This document shows positions 1-8,690 of a DNA stretch of 64,000 nucleotides, one piece after another; position 1 is the stretch's first letter; the number at the start of each line of letters is the position of its first letter. The stretch spans positions 87,345 through 151,344 of the forward strand of contig VXVC01000005.1 in the NCBI GenBank assembly GCA_009836625.1, given 5' to 3'. Below the pieces are notes generated by a model. That model ran no database searches, was not told the origin of the DNA, and was given only the letters and a program-made list of their open reading frames with translations. The position numbers and the translations under genes were made by a program. This DNA is from Holophagales bacterium (GTDB lineage Bacteria; Acidobacteriota; Thermoanaerobaculia; Multivoradales; Multivoraceae).

Positions 1-1311
1 CAGACGGTTGAAGCGCTGTGTCCCGAACGGTCCCCGCCGGTGGCTGCAGAGCACCCGCTCCGAGGGGAACGGGTCGGCGGCTTCAGGGTCTGCTTCCAGC
101 GTTGCCATGTGCTCCGCCCAGGTCTCTGCGCACTTCTCCGCGAAGCGGTCGAACGCGTCCTCGTCCGCGAGCGGTTCCAACCGAGTCTCCGCATCGGACC
201 CTCTCCGAAGGACGGCGGCCGCGCCGGCGGCGTCGCCGGCGACGATGGCCCGCGCCAGACGGCCGATAGCCGAGTGCTCGGCGAAGCGGTAGTTCTTCCG
301 CAGGGTCGTCACGGAACGGACCAGCGGCCCCGCTTCCCCGGCCCTGCACAGGTCGCTGAAGACCGAGCCCGGCTCCACCGAAGCCAACTGGTTCGCATCG
401 CCCAGGAGGATCAGCCGGCACCGTGGCGGCAGGGCGGTCGCGAGGCGGTCCATCAGCTTGAGGTCGGCCATCGAGCACTCGTCGACGACCAGGGCGTCGA
501 GACGGCTGAGGCGGCTGGTCCGGCTCGCCAGCAGGCGGTGGATCGTCCAGGCCTCGGCCGGGAACTCCCGGATGCCTGGAACGTCGTCGAGCGGCGGCTG
601 GGCGAGTTTCCCGCGCACGGACTCCTGGATGCGCGAGGCCGCCTTGCCCGTCGGCGCCGCCAGGCCAATGCGCCGCGGGTCGGCGAGGCCCTCGGCGACG
701 AGGACGGCGATCAGCTTGGCCGCGAGCGTCGTCTTGCCGGTGCCGGGACCGCCGGTCACGATGCATAGCCGACATTCGAGCGCTGTTCGGAGCGCGGCGA
801 CCGCCTCGGTCGTTCGGTCCTCCCGTTGGTCGAACATCCGGGCGATCGCCCGTTCGACGCCGGGAATCGGCTCGCTGTCCGTAGCCAGCGCGACCAGCCG
901 CTCGGCGAGGCGGCATTCGGCGTCGAACAGGCGGTGCAGGTAGAGGCGGTCGCGGTCGAGGACGAGAGGCCGCTCGGCGTCGGGGCTTTCTCCGGCGGCG
1001 ACGACCGGGCTTCCCAGCAGCGTTTCGAGCAGGGCGTCTGGCCGGGGCAACGCGATCTCCAGCACCTCGGGGTCCGGAGCCTCGGCCGAACGATCCGTAT
1101 CGGGTTGCTCCACCAGCTCGGCGATCGGGCGGCTCGCGCTGCGCAGGTCCAGGCAGGTGTGCCCGCCTCTGTGGACCGCGCTGGTGACGGCGGCAGCCAA
1201 TGCCGCGTCCTCGCTTGATCCCAGGCGCATCAGGAGCAGGGCGAAGCAGCGGTCGATCTCGGCCAGGATGCCGGCATCCGTCAGCGCGGTGATTTGCGCG
1301 TGGGCCCTCAT
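1..1311 (-). CDS. recD: Exodeoxyribonuclease V alpha subunit RecD (3' end off window)
   Basis: RecD is the 5'-3' helicase subunit of RecBCD, which resects double-strand breaks for homologous recombination. Reading the minus strand from ATG at 1311 gives 437 codons before the left edge, so the C-terminus is missing. A Walker A motif GGPGTGKTT lies at about residues 187-195, followed by the superfamily-1 motifs LAAPTGKAA, VVDECSM (Walker B), LILLGDANQL and LRKNYRF, in the order known for RecD. The ATG overlaps the recB stop as ATGA, so translation is probably coupled. It is the last gene of recC-recB-recD. The identification is firm; only the missing tail is unknown. Confidence 0.95.
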   Translation of the reverse strand, partial: MRAHAQITALTDAGILAEIDRCFALLLMRLGSSEDAALAAAVTSAVHRGGHTCLDLRSASRPIAELVEQPDTDRSAEAPDPEVLEIALPRPDALLETLLGSPVVAAGESPDAERPLVLDRDRLYLHRLFDAECRLAERLVALATDSEPIPGVERAIARMFDQREDRTTEAVAALRTALECRLCIVTGGPGTGKTTLAAKLIAVLVAEGLADPRRIGLAAPTGKAASRIQESVRGKLAQPPLDDVPGIREFPAEAWTIHRLLASRTSRLSRLDALVVDECSMADLKLMDRLATALPPRCRLILLGDANQLASVEPGSVFSDLCRAGEAGPLVRSVTTLRKNYRFAEHSAIGRLARAIVAGDAAGAAAVLRRGSDAETRLEPLADEDAFDRFAEKCAETWAEHMATLEADPEAADPFPSERVLCSHRRGPFGTQRFNRL

Positions 1312-4300
1312 GGCGCGCTCGCTTCGCCGCTCAGGCAGGCATCGAGTTCCTCGATGCAGGCACGCGACGGCCGGTCCCGGAATACGCCGCTGCCGGGGGC
1401 GCTCGGTCTCATGCCGCGCAGGAAGAGATAGAACGCGCCGCCGATGTGCCGGTCGTAGTCGTAGTCCGGCAGGCGCAGCCGCAGCAGGCGGTGCAGCGCG
1501 GTCAGGTAGAGGAGGTACTGGAGGTGGTAGCCGTGTTCCCGCATCGCCTCGGCGAGCGCCTCCTCCGAGAACGCCGAGAGATCGTTGCCCAGGCGGTTCG
1601 ACTTGTAATCGATGACGTACCAGCGACCGTCGTGCCGCGCCGTGAGGTCGATGTAGCCGTGGAGGAAACCCCTGATCCGGTCATCGTCTTCGGCCAGCCG
1701 GTGGTCGTAGCCGTGCTCTTCGAGGCAGCGACCGAGCTCCGGCCGTTTGAGCGCTCCAACCGGCAGGTGGAACTCCATCTCGGCGATCGCGCCCTCGAGG
1801 TCGGAGAGCCGGAAGACGCCCCCCGCCTCGCCGGGCTGCATGAGCGGCGTGTCGAACGCGTTGGCCACCAGCGAACGCGCGACCGGCAGCCACTGCTGCC
1901 CGAAGCCGTAGCGGGACAGGGCGTCCCCGCAGGCCTCGTCCGGCTCCGGCGGTTCGGGGCTGCCGAGCAGCCGCTCGAAGATCTCGTGCAGGCACCTGCC
2001 GGTGCGGCCGCCGGCGGGGAGCGAGAAGATCGACGGGCCCGCTTCCTCCGCCGATTCGTCCCTCTCCGGCTCCTCGACGGCCGTCGCCTCGCCGGTTTGC
2101 ACGAGGTCGATCTCGTCGCGGTCGCGCACGGGCATGCCGGAGGCTGCGGTCGGCGTCGGCGCGGCGGGCGCGCGCGGCGTCGCGTCGGTCGACAGCGCCG
2201 AGTAGCTCGTTCGCTGCCGGATGAGCTTCAGCTTGCGGCCGAGATGGCGGGCCTCCAGTTCTTCGGCCTCGGTTTCGGCCGGCTCTGCCGGCTCGGCGGG
2301 CGCCGCGGCCACGGACGCTTCCACCTCGACCTCGCGAACGGACATCGCGCCTGGATCCCGAGCGACGAAGCCCCGGACTTCCTGTCGCCATTCGTCCGGG
2401 CCGAGGCTCTTGACGTACTTCGCGTGGTCGACCAGCGCCTCCGCCGGCCCGTCCGGCAGCGCGTGGTCGCGGCCATGAAGGAGCCAGGCCATCGGCGCGT
2501 GCTCGGCCCCTCCGTCGGGCGCCCAGGTCACGACGGTGCGGTACTCGGCGCGGGTCAGCGCGACGTAGAGCAGCCGCAGCTCGTCCGCGTGATCTTCGAC
2601 CCGCTCGCGGGCGTATGCCTCGTCGTTCGGGCTCAGGTCGAGTACGGGCGTTTCGGGCTCCGCGTTGTCGTCGTAGTAGTTCGCCGTGGGCCTTCTGTGC
2701 CCCCCGGACCTCGGTGCCTGGCCGGACCAGGCGAAGGGGTAGAAGACGATCGGAAACTCGAGCCCCTTGGCGCGATGCACGGTGACGATCTTCACCAGGT
2801 TCTCGTCGCTCTCCAGCCGAAGCTGGGCCGTCTCGTCGTGCGCGCGGGAGTCGGACCTCGCCTGCCGGAACCAGTCGACCAGGCCGTGGCGCGACGGGCG
2901 GCGGCCGATCTCCGCCTCGTGCAGCAGGTCGCTCAGGTGGAGGTAGTTCGTCAGCCGGCGCGGGCCGTTCGGGTAGCGCAGGAGGTTGGCGGAACAGTCA
3001 GGCTCGCCGCTGAACAGGATGCGTCGCATGAGCGTGGCGATGCCGTGCTGTTGCCAGACGTCGGCCCACTCGCGGGCTCGCTCGCGCCACTCGTCCCAGG
3101 CGTCGTCGTCGTCCCGGAGCCCGGCCAGCTCCCTCATGTCCAGGTCGAACAGGTCGGCGGCGAGTGCTCCTCGCAGCAGAGGCACGGCGTTGTACTCGGA
3201 TCCGTCGAGGCACAGGGCGCGCAGAAGGCGGTGGAGCGCGTCGGCCTCCGCCGAGTCGAAGATGTTGTCCGTGCCGAGTTCGACGCTGTCGATCTCGAGA
3301 TCGCGGAGTGCTTCCGCGACGGCGGCGCCCTGCAGGCCGGTGCGGACCAGCACGGCGATGTCGCCGCCCCTGAGGTGCTTCCTGTCTCCGTTGGCGGAGA
3401 CCAGCGCCGCGTCGCCATCCGCGCCCAAGGCGATCAGCCGCGCGATCTCGCTCGCCGCATGCCGGGCCGCCAGGCCGGTGAGGGCGTCCTTGTTGCGTTT
3501 CTTGCCGGGGCCCTCCGGGATCAGGACGAACCGGAAAGGCGGGGAACCCCTTTCCCCTTCGACTTCGAGCTCGGTGCGCTTGCGATGGGCCGACCGCGAG
3601 GGTTCGAACGTGAACCGGGGCAGCAGGAACGGATTCGGCCGCGTGAAGAGTTCGCCGACGGCGCGGATCAGCCCGGGCGCCGAGCGGTAGTTGTGTTCCA
3701 GCCGAAGAGGTTCCCGCACGGCGCAGAGCCGGTCCTGGGCCTCGAGGTAGGCGAAGACGTCCGCGCCGCGGAATCGGTAGATCGACTGCTTGGGGTCGCC
3801 GACGACGAACAGACGCCCGTTCGCGTCGCCGGCATCGCCCGGGTAGATCGTCCTGAAGATCTCGGCCTGCAGACGGTCCGTGTCCTGGAACTCGTCGATC
3901 AGTCCGATCGGGTAGCGGTCGCGAATCCGCCGGGCGAGTTCCGGCCCTCGCTCTCCCTCGAGTGCGTGGTGAAGCTCCACCAGCAGGCCGTCGAAGCTCA
4001 GGCGGCGGTCGATCCAGGCGTCGTGATGCAGGGTCTTTCCGACGTCTTCCAGAAGCCGGCGACGCTGGCCGGCCAGCCAGAGTTCACCGAGTTCCTCTCC
4101 CAGTTCGCCGACTCGTTCGAAGTGGTGGAACAGGGGAGCGGACGGCGGCGGGTCGATCTTCTGGGCGCCTGTCTTGTAGAGGCCTTTCCGTAGTGCCCGG
4201 ATCCCGAAGGCGCCGACCAGGTGCGGCGCCAACTCCTCCGGAACGCCGGCATCGAAGGCGTCGATGATGGCGTGGCCGCGCGCGCCCACGCCCTTACGGT

Positions 4301-5090
4301 GCGCTGCCGTCCAGCGTTCCGGGTTGGCAACTTGGAGGAACGCCTCTCGCTGGGCGGGGTCCGCCCAGGCCCGCTCGGCCGCCCGGAGCGCTTCGAGCCA
4401 TTGCTCCCGCTTCGAGCTCGGATCGTCCTCCAGGCTCTCCGGAACGCCCCGGATCTCCTGCGGCCTGGCGTGTTGGTGCGCGACCCAATCCGTCGTCTTC
4501 TCTGCCCGGGGCGCCGTCGGCTCGCCTGGAACGAAACCCTTCGACCTGGCGTACTCGAGCAGGGCGATGGGTTCGCCGACCATTCGGCGCCTCCAGAAGT
4601 CGCGCACCCCGTCGCCCACCGCCAGGGCGCCGTCGCCGGCGACCTCGAATGAGAACGGGATGCCGGCCGGGAGCGCGAACTCGGCCAGCGCCTGCTGGCA
4701 GAAGCCGTGAATCGTCGTGATCGTCGCCCGGTCGATGTCGCGAAGCGCCTGGACGAGTCGCTCGCGCGCCTGCTCGTCCGTCACGTTGGCTCGCCGCCAT
4801 GACTCGCGGAGCCGCGGCGCCTGGTCGTCGCCCCCGCTCCGCGCACCGGGCCCGGCAGCGGCGCGCGCGGCGTGCAGCGCACTTCGGACCCGCGCCCGCA
4901 GCTCGCCGGCGGCGGCCACGGTGAAGGTGACGACGAGGAGTTCTTCGATGCAGCGATTCTCCTCGACGATCAGTCGCGCGACCAGGGTGGTCAGGGCGTA
5001 GGTCTTGCCGGTGCCTGCACTGGCCTCGATCAGCAGGTCGGCATCGAGAGGCGCCTGGAACGCGTCGCCTCGCAGGTCGCCGGCGATCAC
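1308..5090 (-). CDS. recB: Exodeoxyribonuclease V beta subunit RecB
   Basis: RecB is the 3'-5' helicase and the only nuclease of the RecBCD complex. The protein is 1260 aa, close to the usual 1180-1250. Walker A (EASAGTGKT) lies at about residues 22-30. Other UvrD-family motifs include IDEFQDTD (Walker B), VGDPKQSIYRFRGAD and TVHRAKGLEFP. A C-terminal RecB nuclease motif, YVIDYKSN, carries the Asp and Lys of the PD-(D/E)XK site. The open frame extends upstream to 5462, but that part lies inside recC and resembles no protein. I place the start at GTG 5090, where GTGA overlaps the recC stop. recB also overlaps recD by four bases. Confidence 0.95.
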   Translation of the reverse strand: MIAGDLRGDAFQAPLDADLLIEASAGTGKTYALTTLVARLIVEENRCIEELLVVTFTVAAAGELRARVRSALHAARAAAGPGARSGGDDQAPRLRESWRRANVTDEQARERLVQALRDIDRATITTIHGFCQQALAEFALPAGIPFSFEVAGDGALAVGDGVRDFWRRRMVGEPIALLEYARSKGFVPGEPTAPRAEKTTDWVAHQHARPQEIRGVPESLEDDPSSKREQWLEALRAAERAWADPAQREAFLQVANPERWTAAHRKGVGARGHAIIDAFDAGVPEELAPHLVGAFGIRALRKGLYKTGAQKIDPPPSAPLFHHFERVGELGEELGELWLAGQRRRLLEDVGKTLHHDAWIDRRLSFDGLLVELHHALEGERGPELARRIRDRYPIGLIDEFQDTDRLQAEIFRTIYPGDAGDANGRLFVVGDPKQSIYRFRGADVFAYLEAQDRLCAVREPLRLEHNYRSAPGLIRAVGELFTRPNPFLLPRFTFEPSRSAHRKRTELEVEGERGSPPFRFVLIPEGPGKKRNKDALTGLAARHAASEIARLIALGADGDAALVSANGDRKHLRGGDIAVLVRTGLQGAAVAEALRDLEIDSVELGTDNIFDSAEADALHRLLRALCLDGSEYNAVPLLRGALAADLFDLDMRELAGLRDDDDAWDEWRERAREWADVWQQHGIATLMRRILFSGEPDCSANLLRYPNGPRRLTNYLHLSDLLHEAEIGRRPSRHGLVDWFRQARSDSRAHDETAQLRLESDENLVKIVTVHRAKGLEFPIVFYPFAWSGQAPRSGGHRRPTANYYDDNAEPETPVLDLSPNDEAYARERVEDHADELRLLYVALTRAEYRTVVTWAPDGGAEHAPMAWLLHGRDHALPDGPAEALVDHAKYVKSLGPDEWRQEVRGFVARDPGAMSVREVEVEASVAAAPAEPAEPAETEAEELEARHLGRKLKLIRQRTSYSALSTDATPRAPAAPTPTAASGMPVRDRDEIDLVQTGEATAVEEPERDESAEEAGPSIFSLPAGGRTGRCLHEIFERLLGSPEPPEPDEACGDALSRYGFGQQWLPVARSLVANAFDTPLMQPGEAGGVFRLSDLEGAIAEMEFHLPVGALKRPELGRCLEEHGYDHRLAEDDDRIRGFLHGYIDLTARHDGRWYVIDYKSNRLGNDLSAFSEEALAEAMREHGYHLQYLLYLTALHRLLRLRLPDYDYDRHIGGAFYLFLRGMRPSAPGSGVFRDRPSRACIEELDACLSGEASAP

Positions 5091-8000
5091 GAGCTGGCCT
5101 CCTTGAGCGGACCCAGCAGGCGGCGGGCGAGGTCCTCGAACTCGACGCCTTCCGCCTTGCCGTTGAAGATGAGCTGGTGAGAGGGCCTGTTGCCCTCGCT
5201 GTAGCTCTGCCCCGACCACGCGCGCTCGACGTTGGCGTTCCAGGCCTGCTTTTCGAGCCACTCCCACGATGTCCTTGCGAAGAAGGGCAGGGGCCGCCGC
5301 CGGCTCTCCCGCCAGACTTCCGTCCAGTCGGCCAGTAGAGACCGGGCGGTCGCAGGGTCCGGTCCCAGGACCTGGACTTTCTGGAGTTCCCTGCCGCAGC
5401 CCAGCAGGCGAGCGCTGGCCGCTTCGTTCCGGCTGCCGATGAGCGCGAGCAGCCTGAGCCAAGTCGCGATCCGGTCCTTCGGCCGCACGCTCCCGATGCG
5501 CCAGAAGAGGAGTTCGTTGGTCGCCGCGTCGAACTGCTCGACCGCGCCGATCAGCCGGACGCCTTCCAGGTCGACCTCGAGACCCTGGACCTCCGCCTCA
5601 AGTTGGGCGTCGAAGTGCTTGAGTTCGTGGTTGAGCTCCGCCACCTGCGCCGCCGACTGCCGGTGCTCGATGCGCCCCAGGTTCGCCGCCGGCAGCAGAC
5701 CGCGGGCCGCGGCGAGCTCGAGCGTCGCTTCGTCGTCGAGGTTGTCCTTGCCGCTGAGTTCGCTCTTCAACTGCCAGACCTCGAGCGCGTTCAGGTCGAG
5801 CGGCTCGTCGTTCTCCACGTCGTCCTCGCGCGTACTGAGCGCCATGCCCAGCCGGTCTCGGAGGAAGGCCCTCGACGGGCTCTCGGAGAAACGGATCAGG
5901 TCCTCCAGTTCGAGTTTCAGCGGTGCATCATCGTCCGGTCTGTTCGGATCGGCGTCCAGTTGGCCGTCGAAGCGGCGGGGCGCCTCGCCGCCCGAACGCA
6001 GCGCCTTCGCGGCCTGGAGCATCGGATGCGAGAAGCTGAACAGCTTCCGCTCCGCCGGCGCGCCCGCCGCCTCCTCGCCGCGCTCGCCCGCGATGTCGGT
6101 TGTGAAGTACCGGCGGCTGAAGGGTTGAAGCGGATGCTCCGTTCGCCAGCGGTCGCGCGGTTCGGGTTCCGAGGCGGGGAAACGCTCCGCCAGGTAGTCG
6201 AGGAGTTCGCTGACCAGGACCGACGGCGGAATCGGCTTGTCCTCCTGCAGGTCCCTGCCGGTGCACGTGACGACGAAGCAGTTCCGGGCGGCGAGCAGGG
6301 CCTCGAGGAAGGCGAAGCGGTCGCTGTCGCGGCGGTCCGGGTCACCTGGCTTCGGCTGCTCCCGGTCGAACAGTTCGGCCTCGAAGTCGAAGACGTCCGG
6401 CGGGGAGCGCCGAGGGAAGGCGCGGTCGTTCATGCCGACGGTGCAGACCACCTTCGCCGGGAAGATCTGCCCAGAGGCCAGCGACGCGACCGCGATTCCG
6501 TCCGCGAGCCGCGGCGGTGACCGGACGGACTGCGCGGCGAGCTCGTTCAGCACCTCGCGCAGTACCGCGAACGGGATGGGGCCGGTGTTGCCGGCCTGCC
6601 GGCACTGCTCGTCGAATTCCTCGATCAGCCGGGACACCGTGCGCACCTCCCGGGCGGCCTCCGACCCGGTGCGGATCCCGGCGTCGAAGAACTCGTCCAG
6701 GACGTCGCTTCGCAGGCGGCTCGTCCAGCCGGCGGCCTCCTGTTCGGCGGTGATCCAGTTGCCTAGCCCGACCGCGAGCTCGCAGTAGCGGTGGAAGCGG
6801 CCGAGGAGCTCGTAGTCGGCGGCGCCGTCGTGGAAGCCACGCCCGTCGAGCGCGCAGGGGTTGATGCCGCCGGCCAGGACGTCCCCTTCGTCGAGTGCGT
6901 AGCCGAGGAGGAGCCGGTCGAGACCCCGCCGCCAGTTGTGGTTCGCCGACGCGGGAACGTCGAGTTCGGTCCGGTGCTCGCCGTTCTTTCCCCAGCGCAC
7001 GCGTGAGCGGGCGACCGCGCCGCGGAGCGTCGCGAGATCCGTGTCGGTGATGCCGAAGCAGTGGCGCACGGACTCGGCGAGCAACGGCGCCAGCAGGTCG
7101 GTCGCCGTGTACCGGGAGCCGGGTAGCGCCAGCAGGTCGAGGAAGGCGGTCAGGGCGGCGCCTTCCTTCAGCCTCCGCGTGCCGATGCTGAAGCCGATGC
7201 GGTCGGCGGCGCCGAACACGGCCTCGATCAGCGGAGCGTAGGTGTCGATGTCCGGCGTGAGCACCAGCACGTCGGCGGGCTGGATGTCCTCCAGGGAATC
7301 GAAGATGCCGAGCAGGCGGTCGTGCAGGATCTCGACTTCGCGGGTGGGCGAATGGCAGACGTGGACCTGGATCGAGTCGGCCGAGCCGGCGGGTTCGGCC
7401 GGGCTGTCGGGGGTATCCGGCGTGGCGCCGAGAGTGTCGCGTTGCACGGCGGCGAGGCAGGTGGCGGCCCGCGGTACGTCGCCTTCCCGCGGGCCGCTGG
7501 CGACGACGACGGTGTTCGGCTCGGCCAGGAGCTGGTCGCGCAGGTCCCGCGCCGACCGGCCCCAGGCGTCGAGCAGTTCGTTCGCTTTTCCGGCCTCACC
7601 GGCGCGTCCGGTCGGTCCGGTCCAGAAGTGTCGGCTTGGGCTCAGGACGTAGAGGTGGACGTCCATCACCGACGCGGCGAGCCGCAGCGCCTCGACGTAA
7701 GTCGGCGACATCTCCGCGACCTGGAAGAAGTTCACGCGTTTCTTCGTCGCCGGCGCGCGTCCCGCGAGCGCTTCACGATAGCTGTCGATCGCGTCGACCC
7801 AGTGCCGCGGCTCGGAGTCGGCCGCGGCGAGTTCCGCCCACAGGCGTGCGTACCAGTCCTCGGCCGGCCCCCGCTGCCAGGCACGGATGTTCTCCGGCCG
7901 GTACACGCGGCAGCGGTCGTAGGCGACCGCGAGCCGGTCGGCGAGCTCGAAGCGCTTGCGGGGGTCGCCGTCCACGAGGTAACTGCCGATCTCGCCGTCT

Positions 8001-8362
8001 CCCGCCCAGCTCCCGAGCCGGTCGAAGATCCGCCAGCGCAGGTAGGGCGGACCGTAGACGGACTCTCCGGTCAGCGCCTTCACTTCCTCGCGCATCGCGG
8101 CCCAGGCGAACTCCGCCGGCAGTTCGACCCGCAGGTGGGCGGCGATGCCGAGATGCGTGGCCAGTTCGAGTCGAAGCCACTGGCCGAGCAGCGCGTCCGG
8201 CACGACGATGCGCTCTTGCTCGAGCGGTTCGGCGGGACTCCGCCGGATCTCCTCGGCGAGCAACTCCGCCAGGGTCTCCAGGCGGTGCGAGGCGTGGACG
8301 TGGAACGCGGCGTCAGGCTCGTCCATGAGCAGGGAGAGTTGCTCACCCGTCGCGTTCCGCAT
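5087..8362 (-). CDS. recC: Exodeoxyribonuclease V gamma subunit RecC
   Basis: RecC is the Chi-recognising scaffold subunit of RecBCD, a helicase/nuclease-like fold without catalytic residues. The product is 1091 aa against about 1120 in E. coli. The N-terminus contains FHVHASHRLETLAELL, matching the RecC opening (short His-containing strand, then helix). Further in, VHVCHSPTREVEILHDRLL and VLVLTPDIDTYAPLI are RecC/AddB-like helicase remnants; ATLAD-like Walker residues are absent, as expected. The ATG start at 8362 faces the btuB gene across a divergent 328 bp spacer. It is first in a tightly overlapping recC-recB-recD operon. Confidence 0.93.
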   Translation of the reverse strand: MRNATGEQLSLLMDEPDAAFHVHASHRLETLAELLAEEIRRSPAEPLEQERIVVPDALLGQWLRLELATHLGIAAHLRVELPAEFAWAAMREEVKALTGESVYGPPYLRWRIFDRLGSWAGDGEIGSYLVDGDPRKRFELADRLAVAYDRCRVYRPENIRAWQRGPAEDWYARLWAELAAADSEPRHWVDAIDSYREALAGRAPATKKRVNFFQVAEMSPTYVEALRLAASVMDVHLYVLSPSRHFWTGPTGRAGEAGKANELLDAWGRSARDLRDQLLAEPNTVVVASGPREGDVPRAATCLAAVQRDTLGATPDTPDSPAEPAGSADSIQVHVCHSPTREVEILHDRLLGIFDSLEDIQPADVLVLTPDIDTYAPLIEAVFGAADRIGFSIGTRRLKEGAALTAFLDLLALPGSRYTATDLLAPLLAESVRHCFGITDTDLATLRGAVARSRVRWGKNGEHRTELDVPASANHNWRRGLDRLLLGYALDEGDVLAGGINPCALDGRGFHDGAADYELLGRFHRYCELAVGLGNWITAEQEAAGWTSRLRSDVLDEFFDAGIRTGSEAAREVRTVSRLIEEFDEQCRQAGNTGPIPFAVLREVLNELAAQSVRSPPRLADGIAVASLASGQIFPAKVVCTVGMNDRAFPRRSPPDVFDFEAELFDREQPKPGDPDRRDSDRFAFLEALLAARNCFVVTCTGRDLQEDKPIPPSVLVSELLDYLAERFPASEPEPRDRWRTEHPLQPFSRRYFTTDIAGERGEEAAGAPAERKLFSFSHPMLQAAKALRSGGEAPRRFDGQLDADPNRPDDDAPLKLELEDLIRFSESPSRAFLRDRLGMALSTREDDVENDEPLDLNALEVWQLKSELSGKDNLDDEATLELAAARGLLPAANLGRIEHRQSAAQVAELNHELKHFDAQLEAEVQGLEVDLEGVRLIGAVEQFDAATNELLFWRIGSVRPKDRIATWLRLLALIGSRNEAASARLLGCGRELQKVQVLGPDPATARSLLADWTEVWRESRRRPLPFFARTSWEWLEKQAWNANVERAWSGQSYSEGNRPSHQLIFNGKAEGVEFEDLARRLLGPLKEASS

Positions 8363-8475
8363 CGCGTGATTGTAGGCCGCATCGCGGGCTGCTAGGGTGC
8401 CCTTTCGCAGCCCGGTTCTTCAACGTGACGAGGATCACCGAAGCAAGAGTCTGAGCACACATCGAACGCAGGCAG
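8363..8475. other. Divergent spacer upstream of recC and the B12 riboswitch
   Basis: This stretch separates the recC start (minus) from the cobalamin riboswitch (plus) and must carry both promoters. I find no convincing -35/-10 pair on either strand. The sequence from about 8400 to 8475 may form the lower (P1/P2) part of the riboswitch, whose 5' boundary I cannot fix by eye. Confidence 0.4.
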
Positions 8476-8615
8476 TTCAAGGGAAGGGAGTGAGACTCTC
8501 CCACCGCCCCGCGACTGTGATCCGGACGAAAGCCGGCGTTAACCACTGTCCCGCCTGACGGGATGGGAAGGGCCGGCCAGTAGGACGAAGGTAAGCCAGG
8601 AGACCTGGCTGCCTG
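8476..8615 (+). promoter_or_regulatory. Cobalamin (B12) riboswitch
   Basis: The conserved cobalamin riboswitch elements occur in the right order: GGGAAGGGAGTGAGA-CTCTCCCAC at 8480-8503, CGCCCCGCGACTGTGA near 8505-8520, a CCACTGTC box at 8543-8550, GGGAAGG at 8564-8570, AGTAGGA at 8579-8585, and the B12 box AGCCAGGAGACCTGG at 8594-8608. It sits just upstream of a BtuB-like receptor, the classic regulated target. In this family adenosylcobalamin binding represses expression. The 5' limit is approximate. Confidence 0.93.
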
Positions 8616-8631
8616 CCGAGGCACACAACGC

Positions 8632-8655
8632 TCCGCCGGCCCCGAAAGGGCGGCG
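8632..8655 (+). promoter_or_regulatory. Possible expression-platform hairpin
   Basis: The sequence CGCCGGCCC-CGAAA-GGGCGGCG between the riboswitch aptamer and btuB can fold into a GC-rich stem-loop. No U-tract follows, so if it belongs to the expression platform it would act by occluding ribosome binding rather than by termination. A strong purine-rich ribosome site (GGGGGAGGAAGG, 8674-8685) lies six bases before the btuB ATG. Confidence 0.45.
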
Positions 8656-8690
8656 TCGAGCGGTAATCCCGAAGGGGGAGGAAGGCCCGA

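Noticed and set aside
1446..4193. Long plus-strand open frame opposite recB
   Set aside because: Its Arg/Val/Glu-rich translation matches no family; it is an antisense shadow caused by high GC. recB on the other strand has all its motifs.
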